From positions 1-64,000 of the forward strand of contig JAEWZY010000045.1 in assembly GCA_023394955.1 (NCBI GenBank): a DNA stretch of 64,000 bases, in the 5' to 3' direction. This stretch comes from Bacillota bacterium. Its GTDB lineage: Bacteria > Bacillota > UBA4882 > UBA8346. Below are positions 1-9,231 of the stretch, one piece after another. The notes under the pieces were generated by a model. It was not told the origin of the DNA, searched no databases, and saw only the letters and a list, made by a program, of their open reading frames with translations. Within the stretch, counting starts at the first letter, position 1. Every line of letters starts with the position of its first letter. Made by a program: the position numbers and the translations under genes.

Positions 1-152
1 AAGTATAAAGTTAGAGAAAGATACAATTCATACTTGCGTTTCGAATCTGAAGCATGATAGTATTTGAAGAAACAAAATAGAAAAAGCGGATGCAGAGGAA
101 AAATTTCTTTGATCTCTAATAATATACTTAGTATGCCAAAGGAGGGGCGTCA

Positions 153-968
153 ATGACAGACGTTAATAATGTCCTAATCGCTTTCGGTTTAACGCTTTTC
201 GCCGGGTTAGCCACAGGCATCGGTAGCGCCTTAGCTTTTTTCACCAAGCGGACCAATACCAAATTTCTATCGGTAGCCCTTGGCTTTTCAGCCGGGGTAA
301 TGATCTACGTTTCAATGGTTGAAATCTTTGTTAAGGCTAAAGATTCTTTGGTTAACGCTTTGGGAGTGGTAACCGGTTCCTGGGTGAATGTGGGAGCTTT
401 TTTCGCCGGAATGTTTTTGATCGCAATCATTGATAAACTGGTTCCCGCCTCGGAAAACCCGCATGAAATGCGTAAAGTGGAAGAGATTAATCCCGATCAA
501 GCCCTATCTGAGCAACGGAAACTACTGCGGATGGGTACCCTGACCGCGCTGGCCATCGCAATACATAATTTCCCGGAAGGCTTGGCCACCTTTACGGCGG
601 CCTTGAAGGATCCATCCCTCGGAATCCCAATCGCCGTAGCTATCGCCATCCATAATATCCCGGAAGGAATCGCGGTTTCAATTCCGGTCTATTATGCTAC
701 CGGCAACCGGAAAAAAGCGTTTATCCTATCTTTTTTATCAGGTTTGTCCGAGCCCCTAGGGGCGATCATCGGTTATACGATCCTGCTGTTCTTCTTTAAC
801 GATGTGATCTTCGGCGTACTCTTCGCCGCGGTTGCCGGGATCATGGTATTCATCTCCCTGGATGAATTATTGCCGACCGCTCGGGAATACGGCGATCCCC
901 ATCGTTCCATTTACGGTTTGATCGCCGGAATGATAGTGATGGCGGTAAGTTTGTTGATGTTCATATGA
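153..968 (+). CDS. zupT: ZIP family zinc/divalent metal transporter, ZupT-like
   Basis: A 271-residue integral membrane protein that should carry zinc and perhaps other divalent cations into the cytoplasm. The two ZIP signature helices are visible: AIHNFPEGLATF near residues 136-147 and AIHNIPEGIAVS near 166-177. Their His, Asn, Pro, Glu and Gly residues form the metal-binding centre in the ZIP family. About eight hydrophobic segments and the length match bacterial ZupT. The ATG follows GGAGGGG at a good distance. It stands alone, with no gene directly upstream and a convergent gene downstream. ZupT is an established name for this family; metal preference cannot be read from the sequence. Confidence 0.92.
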   Translation: MTDVNNVLIAFGLTLFAGLATGIGSALAFFTKRTNTKFLSVALGFSAGVMIYVSMVEIFVKAKDSLVNALGVVTGSWVNVGAFFAGMFLIAIIDKLVPASENPHEMRKVEEINPDQALSEQRKLLRMGTLTALAIAIHNFPEGLATFTAALKDPSLGIPIAVAIAIHNIPEGIAVSIPVYYATGNRKKAFILSFLSGLSEPLGAIIGYTILLFFFNDVIFGVLFAAVAGIMVFISLDELLPTAREYGDPHRSIYGLIAGMIVMAVSLLMFI

Positions 969-1037
969 AGAATCGTTATTGAAATCGATTTAGGGTTCGC
1001 TGCGTCTCAAGGGTCGAATATAAACCGGACTATTGAT

Positions 1038-1769
1038 TCAAATGTCGAAGATCTTAGCCAAACTTACATCCAAACCGGTGAAATGATAAGAAATCGCACT
1101 TTCATCCTTTTTGTAAGTGGCGTTTTGGCTGATATTATTATCCTCAAAAAAATAAACACTAACCTCCCGGTTTAGGGGATTAATAATCCAGTACTCCTTA
1201 ACTCCGGTAGACATATATAAATCCAACTTTTTGATAAAATCCTTGCTGCGGGTGCTTTCAGAAATAATCTCCACCACTAGCGACGGAACTCCCATATAAT
1301 AATCTTTCTCATTTGTTTTTTCATCTAGGTCGCAGATAACCATCAAGTCGGGTTGGACTACGTTAATATTCTCCAGGTTTCGTTTCAGTGTAATGTCGAA
1401 AGGGGCGAACATCGGACGGCAGGTTTTCCCCTGGAACCAGTTGTAAAATATCATGTAAAGTTCGCCGAGGAGTCTTTGGTGGACTACTTTGGGTGAGGCC
1501 AGGAGATAAATTTCACCGTCGATGTATTCATAACGTTTATCGCTATTTTCACACAACTCCAGGAACTCTTCATAAGAAGCTTTACGCGGTGTCGCTTCGT
1601 AAGTAAAGGCCTTTTCATGAACCAGTCCAGTTGGAGCTTTCTCAGGCTCCTCGTAAGCGGAGAGTTTGGCTACTTTGCTACCGTTGGAGGTGATGATGAT
1701 CTCTTCCCCGGTGGAAAGCCGCAGGTATTTACCGAGATTATTCTTGAGGTCCGTTGCGTTGATTATCAT
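1038..1769 (-). CDS. Phd/YefM-type antitoxin domain fused to a Uma2 (DUF820) nuclease-fold protein
   Basis: This 243-residue protein has two parts. Residues 1-45 (MIINATDLKNNLGKYL and on to KVAKLSAYEE) look like the DNA-binding fold of Phd/YefM antitoxins. Residues 60-240 match Uma2/DUF820, a PD-(D/E)XK nuclease-like family: EYIDGEIY, VQPDLMVI and LVVEIISEST carry the expected acidic residues. No separate toxin gene is adjacent, so the fusion may regulate its own promoter or couple DNA binding to the nuclease-like domain. Uma2 proteins are common in Bacillota and cyanobacteria and their role is not settled. It is monocistronic with its own strong promoter. Confidence 0.8.
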   Translation of the reverse strand: MIINATDLKNNLGKYLRLSTGEEIIITSNGSKVAKLSAYEEPEKAPTGLVHEKAFTYEATPRKASYEEFLELCENSDKRYEYIDGEIYLLASPKVVHQRLLGELYMIFYNWFQGKTCRPMFAPFDITLKRNLENINVVQPDLMVICDLDEKTNEKDYYMGVPSLVVEIISESTRSKDFIKKLDLYMSTGVKEYWIINPLNREVSVYFFEDNNISQNATYKKDESAISYHFTGLDVSLAKIFDI

Positions 1770-1817
1770 TGCAATGACTCCTAGCTATCGACCATTTTAG
1801 CTATTTTAGCCAATTTA

Positions 1818-1846
1818 ATTATATGGGAATTTTTATTAAATGTCAA
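1818..1846 (-). promoter_or_regulatory. Sigma-A promoter of the Phd-Uma2 gene
   Basis: On the minus strand TTGACA (1846-1841) and TATAAT (1823-1818) are separated by exactly 17 bases, a perfect housekeeping promoter. Between it and the start codon the plus strand holds two TTTTAGC repeats (1795-1801 and 1804-1810) spaced 9 bases apart. These could be operator half-sites for the Phd-like domain; that is inference. Confidence 0.8.
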
Positions 1847-1909
1847 ACCCCTTGAGGTATCGGAAACACAGTCGGAACATCCAAGCATAACGGCACTGGT
1901 TTTTCCGAT

Positions 1910-3706
1910 TCATCCTTTTTTGGTAAAGCTTTTTGAATCTTCGCCATCCTCTTCATCACTCACCTGCCACAACCGGCGCATCTCTTCACTGGTTTCCAAC
2001 AACTCCTCTAAACCGCCGGTAGCTTCGATTTTACCGTCTTTAAGGACGATAATTTGGTCAGCGCGGCGTAAGGCCGGGCGGCGATGGGAGACCACCAGGC
2101 AGGTAGCTTCCTGCCGGTCAAAGATCCGGTCCCAAAGAACTTTTTCGGTATCGACATCGAGAGCGCTAGAGAGGTCGTCGAAGACAAGCAGTTCCGGCCG
2201 GCGGACGAACATCCGGGCAGCCGCGGCCCGTTGCGCCTGGCCGCCGGAGAGACGAACGCCGCGAGGACCGACCAAGGTATCCAAGCCGTTTTTCATGGCA
2301 GCCACATCGTCTTCCATCACCGCTGCTTTAATTGCCGCTTCAATCTCTTGTTCACTGGCGTTGATTCCCATTAGGATATTATCGCGCAGGCTTTCACTGA
2401 AAAGCCGCGGCGCCTGAGGCGTGTAAGCGGAGCGTGGTGGGACGAAGAAAGATCCCGGATCAGCTACCAGGACGCCGTTCCATAAAATTGTGCCGTTTTC
2501 TTTGATGAGCAAGCCAAGCAAGACTCGGAGCAAGGTTGTTTTTCCCGAACCAATCCGTCCGGTGATGACGGTAAACGAACCTTTGTCAATTATCAGATTA
2601 ATGTTGGAAATGCCCCGATTGGAATTGGGGAAACGGTAGGTCAATCCCTGAACTTCCAAACGAACAAGGCGGTCGGATTCCCCCTTAATTACTTGCGGCA
2701 CTTCGGGGTAAGGGCCCCGGTCATAAATAGGCCCATATTCAACCATAATCTCCGGTTTGGCGTCATGAATCAGAGAGAGTAATCGTTCGAGAGAGACGGT
2801 GGTCTGCTTGTAATAGGCAATAAAAATTCCGAACATGGCTGTTAAATCGGTAACGCGACTTAAAAAAAAGACAAATAATGAAAAATCGCCGACGGTAAAC
2901 GAACCGGAACCGATAGCCCGTCCGGCTACGAGCAGGATCAGCCCGGTACCCAGGTTGGTCGCGTTTTGAAATATGGAATTTTCAATCTCGTTAAATAGCC
3001 GGTCTTTTACTACCGCTTTGCGCCGGGTCTCATTTAAACGGTCGAAGTGAGCTGTGACTTCCCTTTGGGCGGCAGCTACCTTGATGGCTTGGACTGCGTT
3101 AAAAATTTCGGCAATAGCTCCGGTGACGACCCCGGTGGCGTGACGGCTGGCCCGGCGGTATTTGATCACCCGTTTGGAAGCCAGATTGGCAATGACGATC
3201 ACGGCAACGAGGGGAATTAAAATCAATAGAGTGATCCGGGCGTCAATTTTAGCCATGATCCAAAATCCAATCACCGCAAAAAGCGTCGAACCGATCAATT
3301 CATTGATCCAGACAAGGTTGATCATGGCTTCCCGGATATCTCCGATCAGGCGGCTCATGGCTTCGCCGGGCGTTCCGGAAAGAGATTTGGCGCCGGGATG
3401 GCGGAAAATTTGGGCAATCAGATTTTTACGGAGCAGTGATTCTCCGGCAAACCGGAACAAGCTGTGGATAATTGTATTACTTAACATTAAGGTGATCCGG
3501 GCGAAGGTTACCCCGGCAATGGCGGCAATCAGCCACCATAAGCCGATTTGATAGGAGGGTTTGCCGCTGAGCCGGTTGAGGCTTTCCCGGATCGCCAACC
3601 CCGGAACCAACTCCGTTAGTGAAATGGCAGTGAGAATCAGGGTATTCAGAAAAAACAACCCCGGACGAAAACGGATTAAGTAGAATAGGTATTGCCAACA
3701 TTTCAT
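1910..3706 (-). CDS. ABC exporter half-transporter (permease-ATPase fusion), subunit 2
   Basis: A 598-residue half-transporter with about six membrane helices in residues 15-300 and an ATPase domain from about 345. The Walker A is GRIGSGKTT and the signature is LSGGQAQR. The Walker B reads LLVFDDLSSALD, so the usual catalytic Glu after the Walker B Asp is replaced by Asp. In heterodimeric exporters such as BmrCD and TM287/288 this marks the degenerate ATP site. It overlaps the upstream partner by 4 nt (ATGA), so the two are translationally coupled and probably form a heterodimer exporting a drug, lipid or peptide. Substrate unknown. Confidence 0.9.
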   Translation of the reverse strand: MKCWQYLFYLIRFRPGLFFLNTLILTAISLTELVPGLAIRESLNRLSGKPSYQIGLWWLIAAIAGVTFARITLMLSNTIIHSLFRFAGESLLRKNLIAQIFRHPGAKSLSGTPGEAMSRLIGDIREAMINLVWINELIGSTLFAVIGFWIMAKIDARITLLILIPLVAVIVIANLASKRVIKYRRASRHATGVVTGAIAEIFNAVQAIKVAAAQREVTAHFDRLNETRRKAVVKDRLFNEIENSIFQNATNLGTGLILLVAGRAIGSGSFTVGDFSLFVFFLSRVTDLTAMFGIFIAYYKQTTVSLERLLSLIHDAKPEIMVEYGPIYDRGPYPEVPQVIKGESDRLVRLEVQGLTYRFPNSNRGISNINLIIDKGSFTVITGRIGSGKTTLLRVLLGLLIKENGTILWNGVLVADPGSFFVPPRSAYTPQAPRLFSESLRDNILMGINASEQEIEAAIKAAVMEDDVAAMKNGLDTLVGPRGVRLSGGQAQRAAAARMFVRRPELLVFDDLSSALDVDTEKVLWDRIFDRQEATCLVVSHRRPALRRADQIIVLKDGKIEATGGLEELLETSEEMRRLWQVSDEEDGEDSKSFTKKG

Positions 3707-5463
3707 GCCATCACCTCCTCAAGTCCGGTCTCCAGCAGATGGCGGAAGATGGAGTCCGGATCGCGGGCCAACTGCTCCCGGTCACCGTATTCTTGAATAG
3801 CGCCATTTTCAAGAATTAAGATTTTATCCACTTTAAGAATGGTACTGAGACGATGGGCGACGATAATCCCGGTTCTGCCGGAAAGGAGTGTATCCATGGC
3901 CGCTTCGATCCGCTGTTCGGTGGCGGGATCCAAACGGGAAGATGCTTCATCCATAATGACCAGGCCCGGATCTTTCAAAAAAACCCGGGAGAGCGCCAGT
4001 AGTTGGGCTTCACCGGCTGAAAGTCCCCCGCCGCCGGTAAGTAAGGTATCAAGGCCCTTAGGAAGCGATTGGAGCCATTGGTACAGCCCTAATTCTTGAA
4101 AAACCGCCTCAATCCGTTGATCCGGTACGGCGTTGTTGAAAAAGGTCACATTGTCCCGGACTGAAGCGTGAAATAGTTGAACATCTTGGGTGACCAGACC
4201 GATCCGTTGCCGGATATTAGCCACCTTGGTCGTCTTAAGCTCCACGCCGCCAATCCGGATTGATCCGGAATCATATTCGTAAAGCCTGGTTAAGAGCCGG
4301 GTGATGGTGGTTTTGCCACTGCCGGTCCGTCCCAACAAGCCCAGAGTTTGACCAGGATTGAGGCCGAAGGAGATATTGTCCAATGCTTTATCATCATCCC
4401 CGGCGTAACTGAAACCGACCCCTTCCCATTGAAGTTCCAGAGGGCCTGTCGAAAGTATCGAACCGTTTCCGTCCGAGATATTGGTATGAAGGCGATAAAG
4501 TTCCTGGATCCGCTGAATACCAGCTCCAGCTTGTTGAAAATCTTCCATTTGGCGAGTGATTTGCATAATCGGCCGGAAAATCAGATCGGTGTAGAGAATG
4601 AAAAGATAAACGGTTCCAATGGAACTATGTTCATTCTTATTGAGAATAATCCCTAGTACCAGAGCTATGATTATTCCTGTATAGTGAAGGCCGACCGCTG
4701 CGATCCGGATTCGGGCGGACACTTTGTTGGCATAGAGTTGTTTATCGTTACGGTTTCGTAAGAATTGGAAGAAACCCCGCATTACATGGGGTACCGCGCC
4801 GCTGGCTTTAATATCTTCGGTGCCGTTGAGGCGTTCTTCGATATATCCCGATAGTTCCGCCGAAGCTTGCCGGGCCGTCCATTGAGAGGGCAAGGACCGG
4901 CTACGGAAGAACTGAATTGTTACCAGAGTAATTATTACAAAAAGGGTGATGGTCAGTCCGACCCAGACATGTTCGCGATAGAGCAGGACTAAAACACCGA
5001 AAACAATCAGGACATTGCCCAACACACGGATGGTGAATTGGGAGAAAAAGTTGGCGAGAGCATTGACATCTTCTCCGATACGTTCGATCATTTCTCCGGG
5101 GGTGTGGAGCTTGTGAAAAGATAAATCCAGATTCAAACAGTGAGCCAGCAGATTCTTACGCAAGGCGTTTGTCGCGGTCCAACCAAGATTTTCCCCGAGA
5201 TAAGTGGCGACTATTGAAAAGATCCCTTGAATGACGGCTGCGCCGATAAAGGCGATGGCAGCCCAGAGTAAAATTTCAGGACTTCCTCCCTTGGTTGCGG
5301 TGTCCAGAAAGAAGCGCATGATCTGGGGATTAGCCAATTGGCCCCCAATGCTTCCGAAGATACACCCGGTTAATAGTAAAACCGTGCGCCGGTGGGGACG
5401 GAGGTAAGTGGCGAGCAGGCGATAATATTCCCGGAACGGGATCTTGGATGGTTGGGTAGGCAC
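3703..5463 (-). CDS. ABC exporter half-transporter (permease-ATPase fusion), subunit 1
   Basis: A 586-residue half-transporter with an N-terminal six-helix domain and a C-terminal ATPase. The ATPase has Walker A GRTGSGKTT, an unusual signature LSAGEAQ, and Walker B LVIMDEASS with the catalytic Glu present. It therefore supplies the active Glu for one ATP site while its partner carries an Asp. The frame is open to 5532, but a GTG at 5463 preceded by AAAAGGAG at 8 nt spacing gives a normal N terminus (VPTQPSKIPFREYY), so I chose that start. It is first in a two-gene operon. Substrate unknown. Confidence 0.9.
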   Translation of the reverse strand: MPTQPSKIPFREYYRLLATYLRPHRRTVLLLTGCIFGSIGGQLANPQIMRFFLDTATKGGSPEILLWAAIAFIGAAVIQGIFSIVATYLGENLGWTATNALRKNLLAHCLNLDLSFHKLHTPGEMIERIGEDVNALANFFSQFTIRVLGNVLIVFGVLVLLYREHVWVGLTITLFVIITLVTIQFFRSRSLPSQWTARQASAELSGYIEERLNGTEDIKASGAVPHVMRGFFQFLRNRNDKQLYANKVSARIRIAAVGLHYTGIIIALVLGIILNKNEHSSIGTVYLFILYTDLIFRPIMQITRQMEDFQQAGAGIQRIQELYRLHTNISDGNGSILSTGPLELQWEGVGFSYAGDDDKALDNISFGLNPGQTLGLLGRTGSGKTTITRLLTRLYEYDSGSIRIGGVELKTTKVANIRQRIGLVTQDVQLFHASVRDNVTFFNNAVPDQRIEAVFQELGLYQWLQSLPKGLDTLLTGGGGLSAGEAQLLALSRVFLKDPGLVIMDEASSRLDPATEQRIEAAMDTLLSGRTGIIVAHRLSTILKVDKILILENGAIQEYGDREQLARDPDSIFRHLLETGLEEVMA

Positions 5464-5834
5464 GATAAATGCTCCTTTTATGTTATACAATAGATCGACT
5501 TTTTCCAATATTCGGTAAGTAAAGTTTATCATGAACGTATGTTTGGGTCAACTGTTTTTCGGAATACTGGGTTATAAATAAAACATTAATTCGTTACTTT
5601 TTAGAATACTCCCGTTAGATATTGGAAATTTTTTTGAAACTTTAATGAGGTGATTTGAAATCAAACTTAATTTTTATTATAAAGTTGGTTTACATTTTAT
5701 TAGAAGGGATATGGATCGCTATTCGGCTTGGTAATTTTTACGCATTAATAACAGATAGGGAACGCGACCATAAATATTTAGCCAATGATCCCATAAATAG
5801 GTATGCCAAATGTATCTAAAATATAAACTTTTTG
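5464..5834. other. Intergenic region between divergent transcription units
   Basis: An AT-rich gap between the exporter start and the TctC promoter. No coding frame of note, RNA motif or convincing repeat is visible apart from the Shine-Dalgarno of the exporter gene on the minus strand. Confidence 0.5.
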
Positions 5835-5863
5835 TTGATATTTAAAGATAATAATGGTAAAAT
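5835..5863 (+). promoter_or_regulatory. Promoter of the TTT transporter-sulfatase operon
   Basis: TTGATA (5835-5840) and TAAAAT (5858-5863) are spaced by 17 bases. A LacI-type operator lies 13 bases downstream, where transcription would start, a position suited to repression. Confidence 0.65.
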
Positions 5864-5876
5864 AAATTTAAGCGGA

Positions 5877-5892
5877 TTGGGAGCGCTACCAA
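5877..5892. promoter_or_regulatory. LacI-family operator in front of the TctC gene
   Basis: TTGGGAGCGCTACCAA is a 16-bp palindrome with 7 of 8 base pairs symmetric around a central CG. This is the form bound by LacI/GalR-family repressors. It lies between the -10 box and the Shine-Dalgarno of the transporter gene. The obvious candidate repressor is encoded at the far end of the same island (11738-12763). Confidence 0.75.
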
Positions 5893-5914
5893 ATTATAGA
5901 GGAGGACTACTATT

Positions 5915-6901
5915 ATGAATATCAGACCCAAAAAAGTTATCGCCATATTTTTAACAGTGATCATGGGAGTTAGTGTTTTAATGGCTTGTTCTGATCTTTC
6001 ATCTGTAGGGGCGGCAAAAAATGCGTATCCTAACAAACCAATTCAAGTAATTGTACCCACTGGATCGGGCGGAGACACAGATATCAATGCTAGACTGTTT
6101 GGTAAATATATGAGAGATGAAATCGGACAACCGCTTGTTGTTACAAATGTGACGGGCGCAGGCGGAGTTCTCGGATCAAGACAAGTTAAAGATTCAACCC
6201 CGGATGGTTATACGGTTCTCTTTTTTCATTATGGCATGTTAACCCAAACCATTACGGGAGTTGCGGATTTTGATTTACTTAAAGACTTTAAGGTTGCGGC
6301 AATCCCCTTGATTGACAATACAAGCGTAATTGTAGCTAAAAAAGGTAAATTCCAAAACATGCAGGGATTGATTCGCGTAGCAAAATCTCAACCGGGGAAG
6401 ATTGTTTTTGGTATGGAAACAGGTACCGTTGCCCATATGATAGCTTATATACTTGATGATTTATGCGGTATTGAATTGAAGAAGGTTGATACCGGCACAG
6501 CAGCTACCCGACATGCGGCATTATTGTCCGGACAGTCGGATGTGATTTTTTCACCGTATGTTTCTATTAGGGAATATGTTGAATCAGGAGATTTTGAAAT
6601 ACTTGGTTTGATTGCAGAGGAAAGGAACCCGAATTTACCTAAAGTTGCTACCTTAGCCGAACAGGGTGTTGACTTTGCGCTGCCGAAATTCTTCTATTTT
6701 GCTTTCCCGAAAAACACTCCCGATGAGGTAGTAAATAAGTTTAGTAAAGCCATGGAAGCGGTTTCTAAAAACAAGAAAGTAAAAGATGACTTCGCAAAAT
6801 ATTTGGTTCAAACTTCTTTCATAAAAGATGATGAATGCGAAGCTATGATTAATGAAACAAAAGAACTATTTAGAAAATATATAGCCAAGCTTATGAAATA
6901 A
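5915..6901 (+). CDS. tctC: TTT transporter substrate-binding lipoprotein (TctC/Bug family)
   Basis: A 328-residue extracytoplasmic solute receptor. The N terminus is a lipoprotein signal peptide ending in LMAC (Cys about residue 25). Typical TctC/Bug sequence follows: YPNKPIQVIVPTGSGGDTD, then GAGGVLGSRQVKDSTPDGYT. This family binds carboxylates such as citrate, tartrate, terephthalate or sulfonated acids, and delivers them to TctA/TctB. The partners are encoded downstream (8651-10722). The ATG follows GAGGAGGA. It is the first gene of the LacI-controlled operon. Ligand not predictable; the linked sulfatase suggests a sulfated acid. Confidence 0.9.
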   Translation: MNIRPKKVIAIFLTVIMGVSVLMACSDLSSVGAAKNAYPNKPIQVIVPTGSGGDTDINARLFGKYMRDEIGQPLVVTNVTGAGGVLGSRQVKDSTPDGYTVLFFHYGMLTQTITGVADFDLLKDFKVAAIPLIDNTSVIVAKKGKFQNMQGLIRVAKSQPGKIVFGMETGTVAHMIAYILDDLCGIELKKVDTGTAATRHAALLSGQSDVIFSPYVSIREYVESGDFEILGLIAEERNPNLPKVATLAEQGVDFALPKFFYFAFPKNTPDEVVNKFSKAMEAVSKNKKVKDDFAKYLVQTSFIKDDECEAMINETKELFRKYIAKLMK

Positions 6902-6985
6902 GTTAACGATTTGTCATTGATTTCAATATATCATAACAATAATTCTAAATTAAGATCAATCTAAGCAGGCTTAATGTCTAAATTC

Positions 6986-7051
6986 AGTGATCATATGGAA
7001 CGGGTTTCTTACTTGTGGTACAACGATAACACAAAGTGACATATGATCACT
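6986..7051 (+). repeat. Long inverted repeat between tctC and the sulfatase gene
   Basis: AGTGATCATATG (6986-6997) and CATATGATCACT (7040-7051) are perfect 12-base complements. Inside them ACTTGTG and CACAAAGT can extend the stem. It should form an RNA hairpin after the binding-protein gene, likely stabilising or partly terminating that transcript so the receptor is made in excess. Confidence 0.6.
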
Positions 7052-7137
7052 ATTTTCCTTATTTCAACTGCATCGATATTGTTTTACATTTTATCTATAC
7101 TTGGAAAATACTATGCCACGAGAGAGGTTTCATCTTA

Positions 7138-8595
7138 ATGAAAAAAAAGAATGTCTTATTAATCACTGTAGATCAATGGCCGGCAAGTTTAATGGGGTGT
7201 GCGGGACATTCGCAAATATTAACGCCGACCCTGGACGAGTTGTCCGGATGTGGAGTGCGTTTTACAAATGCATATAGTTCAACACCGGTTTGTATTCCCG
7301 CCAGAAGGGAATTGATGACAGGAGTAAGCGCTAAAACACATGGAGATAGAAGTTTTGCCGAGGAACTCCCCATGCCTCAATTACCAACCTTAGCACAGAC
7401 TTTTTCCAATGCCGGTTATCAAACCTATGCGGTTGGGAAACTTCATGTTTATCCGCAAAGAGATAGGATTGGATTCGATGATGTCATTTTGATGGAAGAA
7501 GGAAGACATAAAGATTCCCTCATCCACGACGATTATGAACGGTTCCTTTTGAAGGAAGGCTACGCAGGTATGGAATATATGCATGGTATGTGCAACAATA
7601 ATTATTTAGCGCGTTCCTTTCATTTACCCGAAAAATTTCATCCTACCACTTGGATTACTAGGGAGATGTGTGAGATGATTATTCGAAAAGATCCTACACG
7701 TCCCGCTTTTTGGTATCTCTCTTACAATCACCCTCACCCACCACTTGCGCCCTTGAAAGAGTATTTAGATATGTACAATGATATTCAGGTTGATCAACCT
7801 TACTCCGGAGAATGGTGCTATTTGGATAAATTAGAACGGCCTGCGGTTCATGAATATTACAAACAAATGTTTGGTTTTATGGATGATGATAAGAAAGTTT
7901 CAATAGGGCGCAAAGCATTCTATGCTTTATGTACCCACTTAGATCACCAGATTAGAACGGTAATAGGAACATTGAGAGAACAACGGTTGTTGGACGATAC
8001 CATTATTATGTTCACAGCCGACCATGGAGATTGCTTGGGTAATCACGGTTTGTGGGGGAAAAACACATTCTATGAGGATTCAACTAACATTCCCTTTATG
8101 ATCATTCCTACAAATGACTGTGACAAATTAACTCCAGGTAGTATTGACAACCGACTGGTGGAGTTGAAAGACGTCATGCCTACCTTGTTGGATATGGCAG
8201 GTGTTGCTATTCCCACCACTGTTGAAGGGATCTCTTTGTTGGATAATACATTTGATAGAGAGTATGTTTATGGAGAACTCTGGGAAGATAAAAGAGCTAC
8301 AAGAATGATCCGCTGGGGAAATTATAAACTGATTTATTGTCCGGTTAATAACTGTACTCAGCTGTTTGACTTAGAAAATGACCCCCGTGAAACGATGGAT
8401 CTTTCCCAAAATGATCAGTATGGTCAGATTCGTAAAACCATGGAAACGATGCTGGTTGATAATCTTTATGGCAGCGACCTTAACTGGTGTGAAGAAGGAA
8501 AACTGGTAGGGATGATCCATGGATTGAAACAATCTTCTGAGGATGAGTGCGTTTTAAAAAACAGGGATCTTCTACTCCAAAGAGGTCTACGATGA
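7138..8595 (+). CDS. Cytoplasmic Cys-type sulfatase (alkaline phosphatase superfamily)
   Basis: A 485-residue sulfatase. The N-terminal NVLLITVDQW supplies a metal Asp. STPVCIPARRELMTG contains the C-x-P-x-R motif whose Cys is converted to formylglycine. FTADHGDCLGNHG supplies further metal ligands and GLWGKNTFYEDSTNIPF is typical of the family. No signal peptide is present, so it acts in the cytoplasm. The frame is open from 7036, but the ATG at 7138 follows GAGAGAGG and gives the standard start. It lies between tctC and tctB, implying hydrolysis of an imported sulfate ester. A phosphonate monoester hydrolase is possible, since it shares the motif. No maturase gene is in the window. Confidence 0.85.
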   Translation: MKKKNVLLITVDQWPASLMGCAGHSQILTPTLDELSGCGVRFTNAYSSTPVCIPARRELMTGVSAKTHGDRSFAEELPMPQLPTLAQTFSNAGYQTYAVGKLHVYPQRDRIGFDDVILMEEGRHKDSLIHDDYERFLLKEGYAGMEYMHGMCNNNYLARSFHLPEKFHPTTWITREMCEMIIRKDPTRPAFWYLSYNHPHPPLAPLKEYLDMYNDIQVDQPYSGEWCYLDKLERPAVHEYYKQMFGFMDDDKKVSIGRKAFYALCTHLDHQIRTVIGTLREQRLLDDTIIMFTADHGDCLGNHGLWGKNTFYEDSTNIPFMIIPTNDCDKLTPGSIDNRLVELKDVMPTLLDMAGVAIPTTVEGISLLDNTFDREYVYGELWEDKRATRMIRWGNYKLIYCPVNNCTQLFDLENDPRETMDLSQNDQYGQIRKTMETMLVDNLYGSDLNWCEEGKLVGMIHGLKQSSEDECVLKNRDLLLQRGLR

Positions 8596-8650
8596 CAGTA
8601 TAAATATTTAATTTTAAAACAACCTTAATGAAGTACGAGGAGGTTTTGAT

Positions 8651-9133
8651 ATGAAAAAATATATGGATGTAATATCCGGCACTTTTATTCTGTTGTTATC
8701 GATTGCATTTTTTGTAGGCGCATATTCAATTGTATCTTTTGCGGATAGTAAATATGGCGCTTCCATTACTCCAAGAGTCGTATCGATAATCATGGCAATT
8801 TTAAGCATAATCCTTATTGTTAGCGGGATACGAAACTTAAAAGTAGAAAAAAGGAATGGTGGAACTAATGAAGCAAGCGCGAAACGAGGTAATACAAATA
8901 AAATAGCCTATTATACCCTTGGGTTAATTGCTATCTACATTGCCCTTATTAATGTGGTGGGCTTTCCGGTCATGACTGCAATTTATATTGCTTTACAATT
9001 GTTTGTATTGTCGGGACTGAAAATGAAAAAATTGTTACTTGGCGCAATAGTCGGTATTGTAAGTTCAACCTTAATTTATCTGATATTTTCGAAGGCCTTA
9101 TATATCCAGTTACCATTAGGCATATTTAGATAG
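8651..9133 (+). CDS. tctB: TTT transporter small membrane subunit (TctB family)
   Basis: A 160-residue protein with about four predicted membrane helices: residues 8-28, 40-58, 85-105 and 120-150. Size, topology and position directly before tctA identify it as the small, poorly conserved TctB subunit of a tripartite tricarboxylate transporter. The ATG follows GAGGAGG. Its exact role in the family is unclear, but it is needed together with TctA for transport. Confidence 0.85.
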   Translation: MKKYMDVISGTFILLLSIAFFVGAYSIVSFADSKYGASITPRVVSIIMAILSIILIVSGIRNLKVEKRNGGTNEASAKRGNTNKIAYYTLGLIAIYIALINVVGFPVMTAIYIALQLFVLSGLKMKKLLLGAIVGIVSSTLIYLIFSKALYIQLPLGIFR

Positions 9134-9231
9134 TCGTTCATGTCAATTTTTAGACCTATATGAAATTATGAAAATAAGATCGACGTGGTTCGACAAGTGA
9201 CAGAGCATTTTCTAGACGGGAGGGTTTTTCG

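Noticed and set aside
1..152. Start of the window considered for a partial upstream gene
   Set aside because: No continuous frame with sensible composition reaches the window edge.
1920..2417. 165-codon plus-strand frame rich in Ser and Arg
   Set aside because: Antisense shadow of the ABC exporter ATPase domain; no ribosome site or domain.
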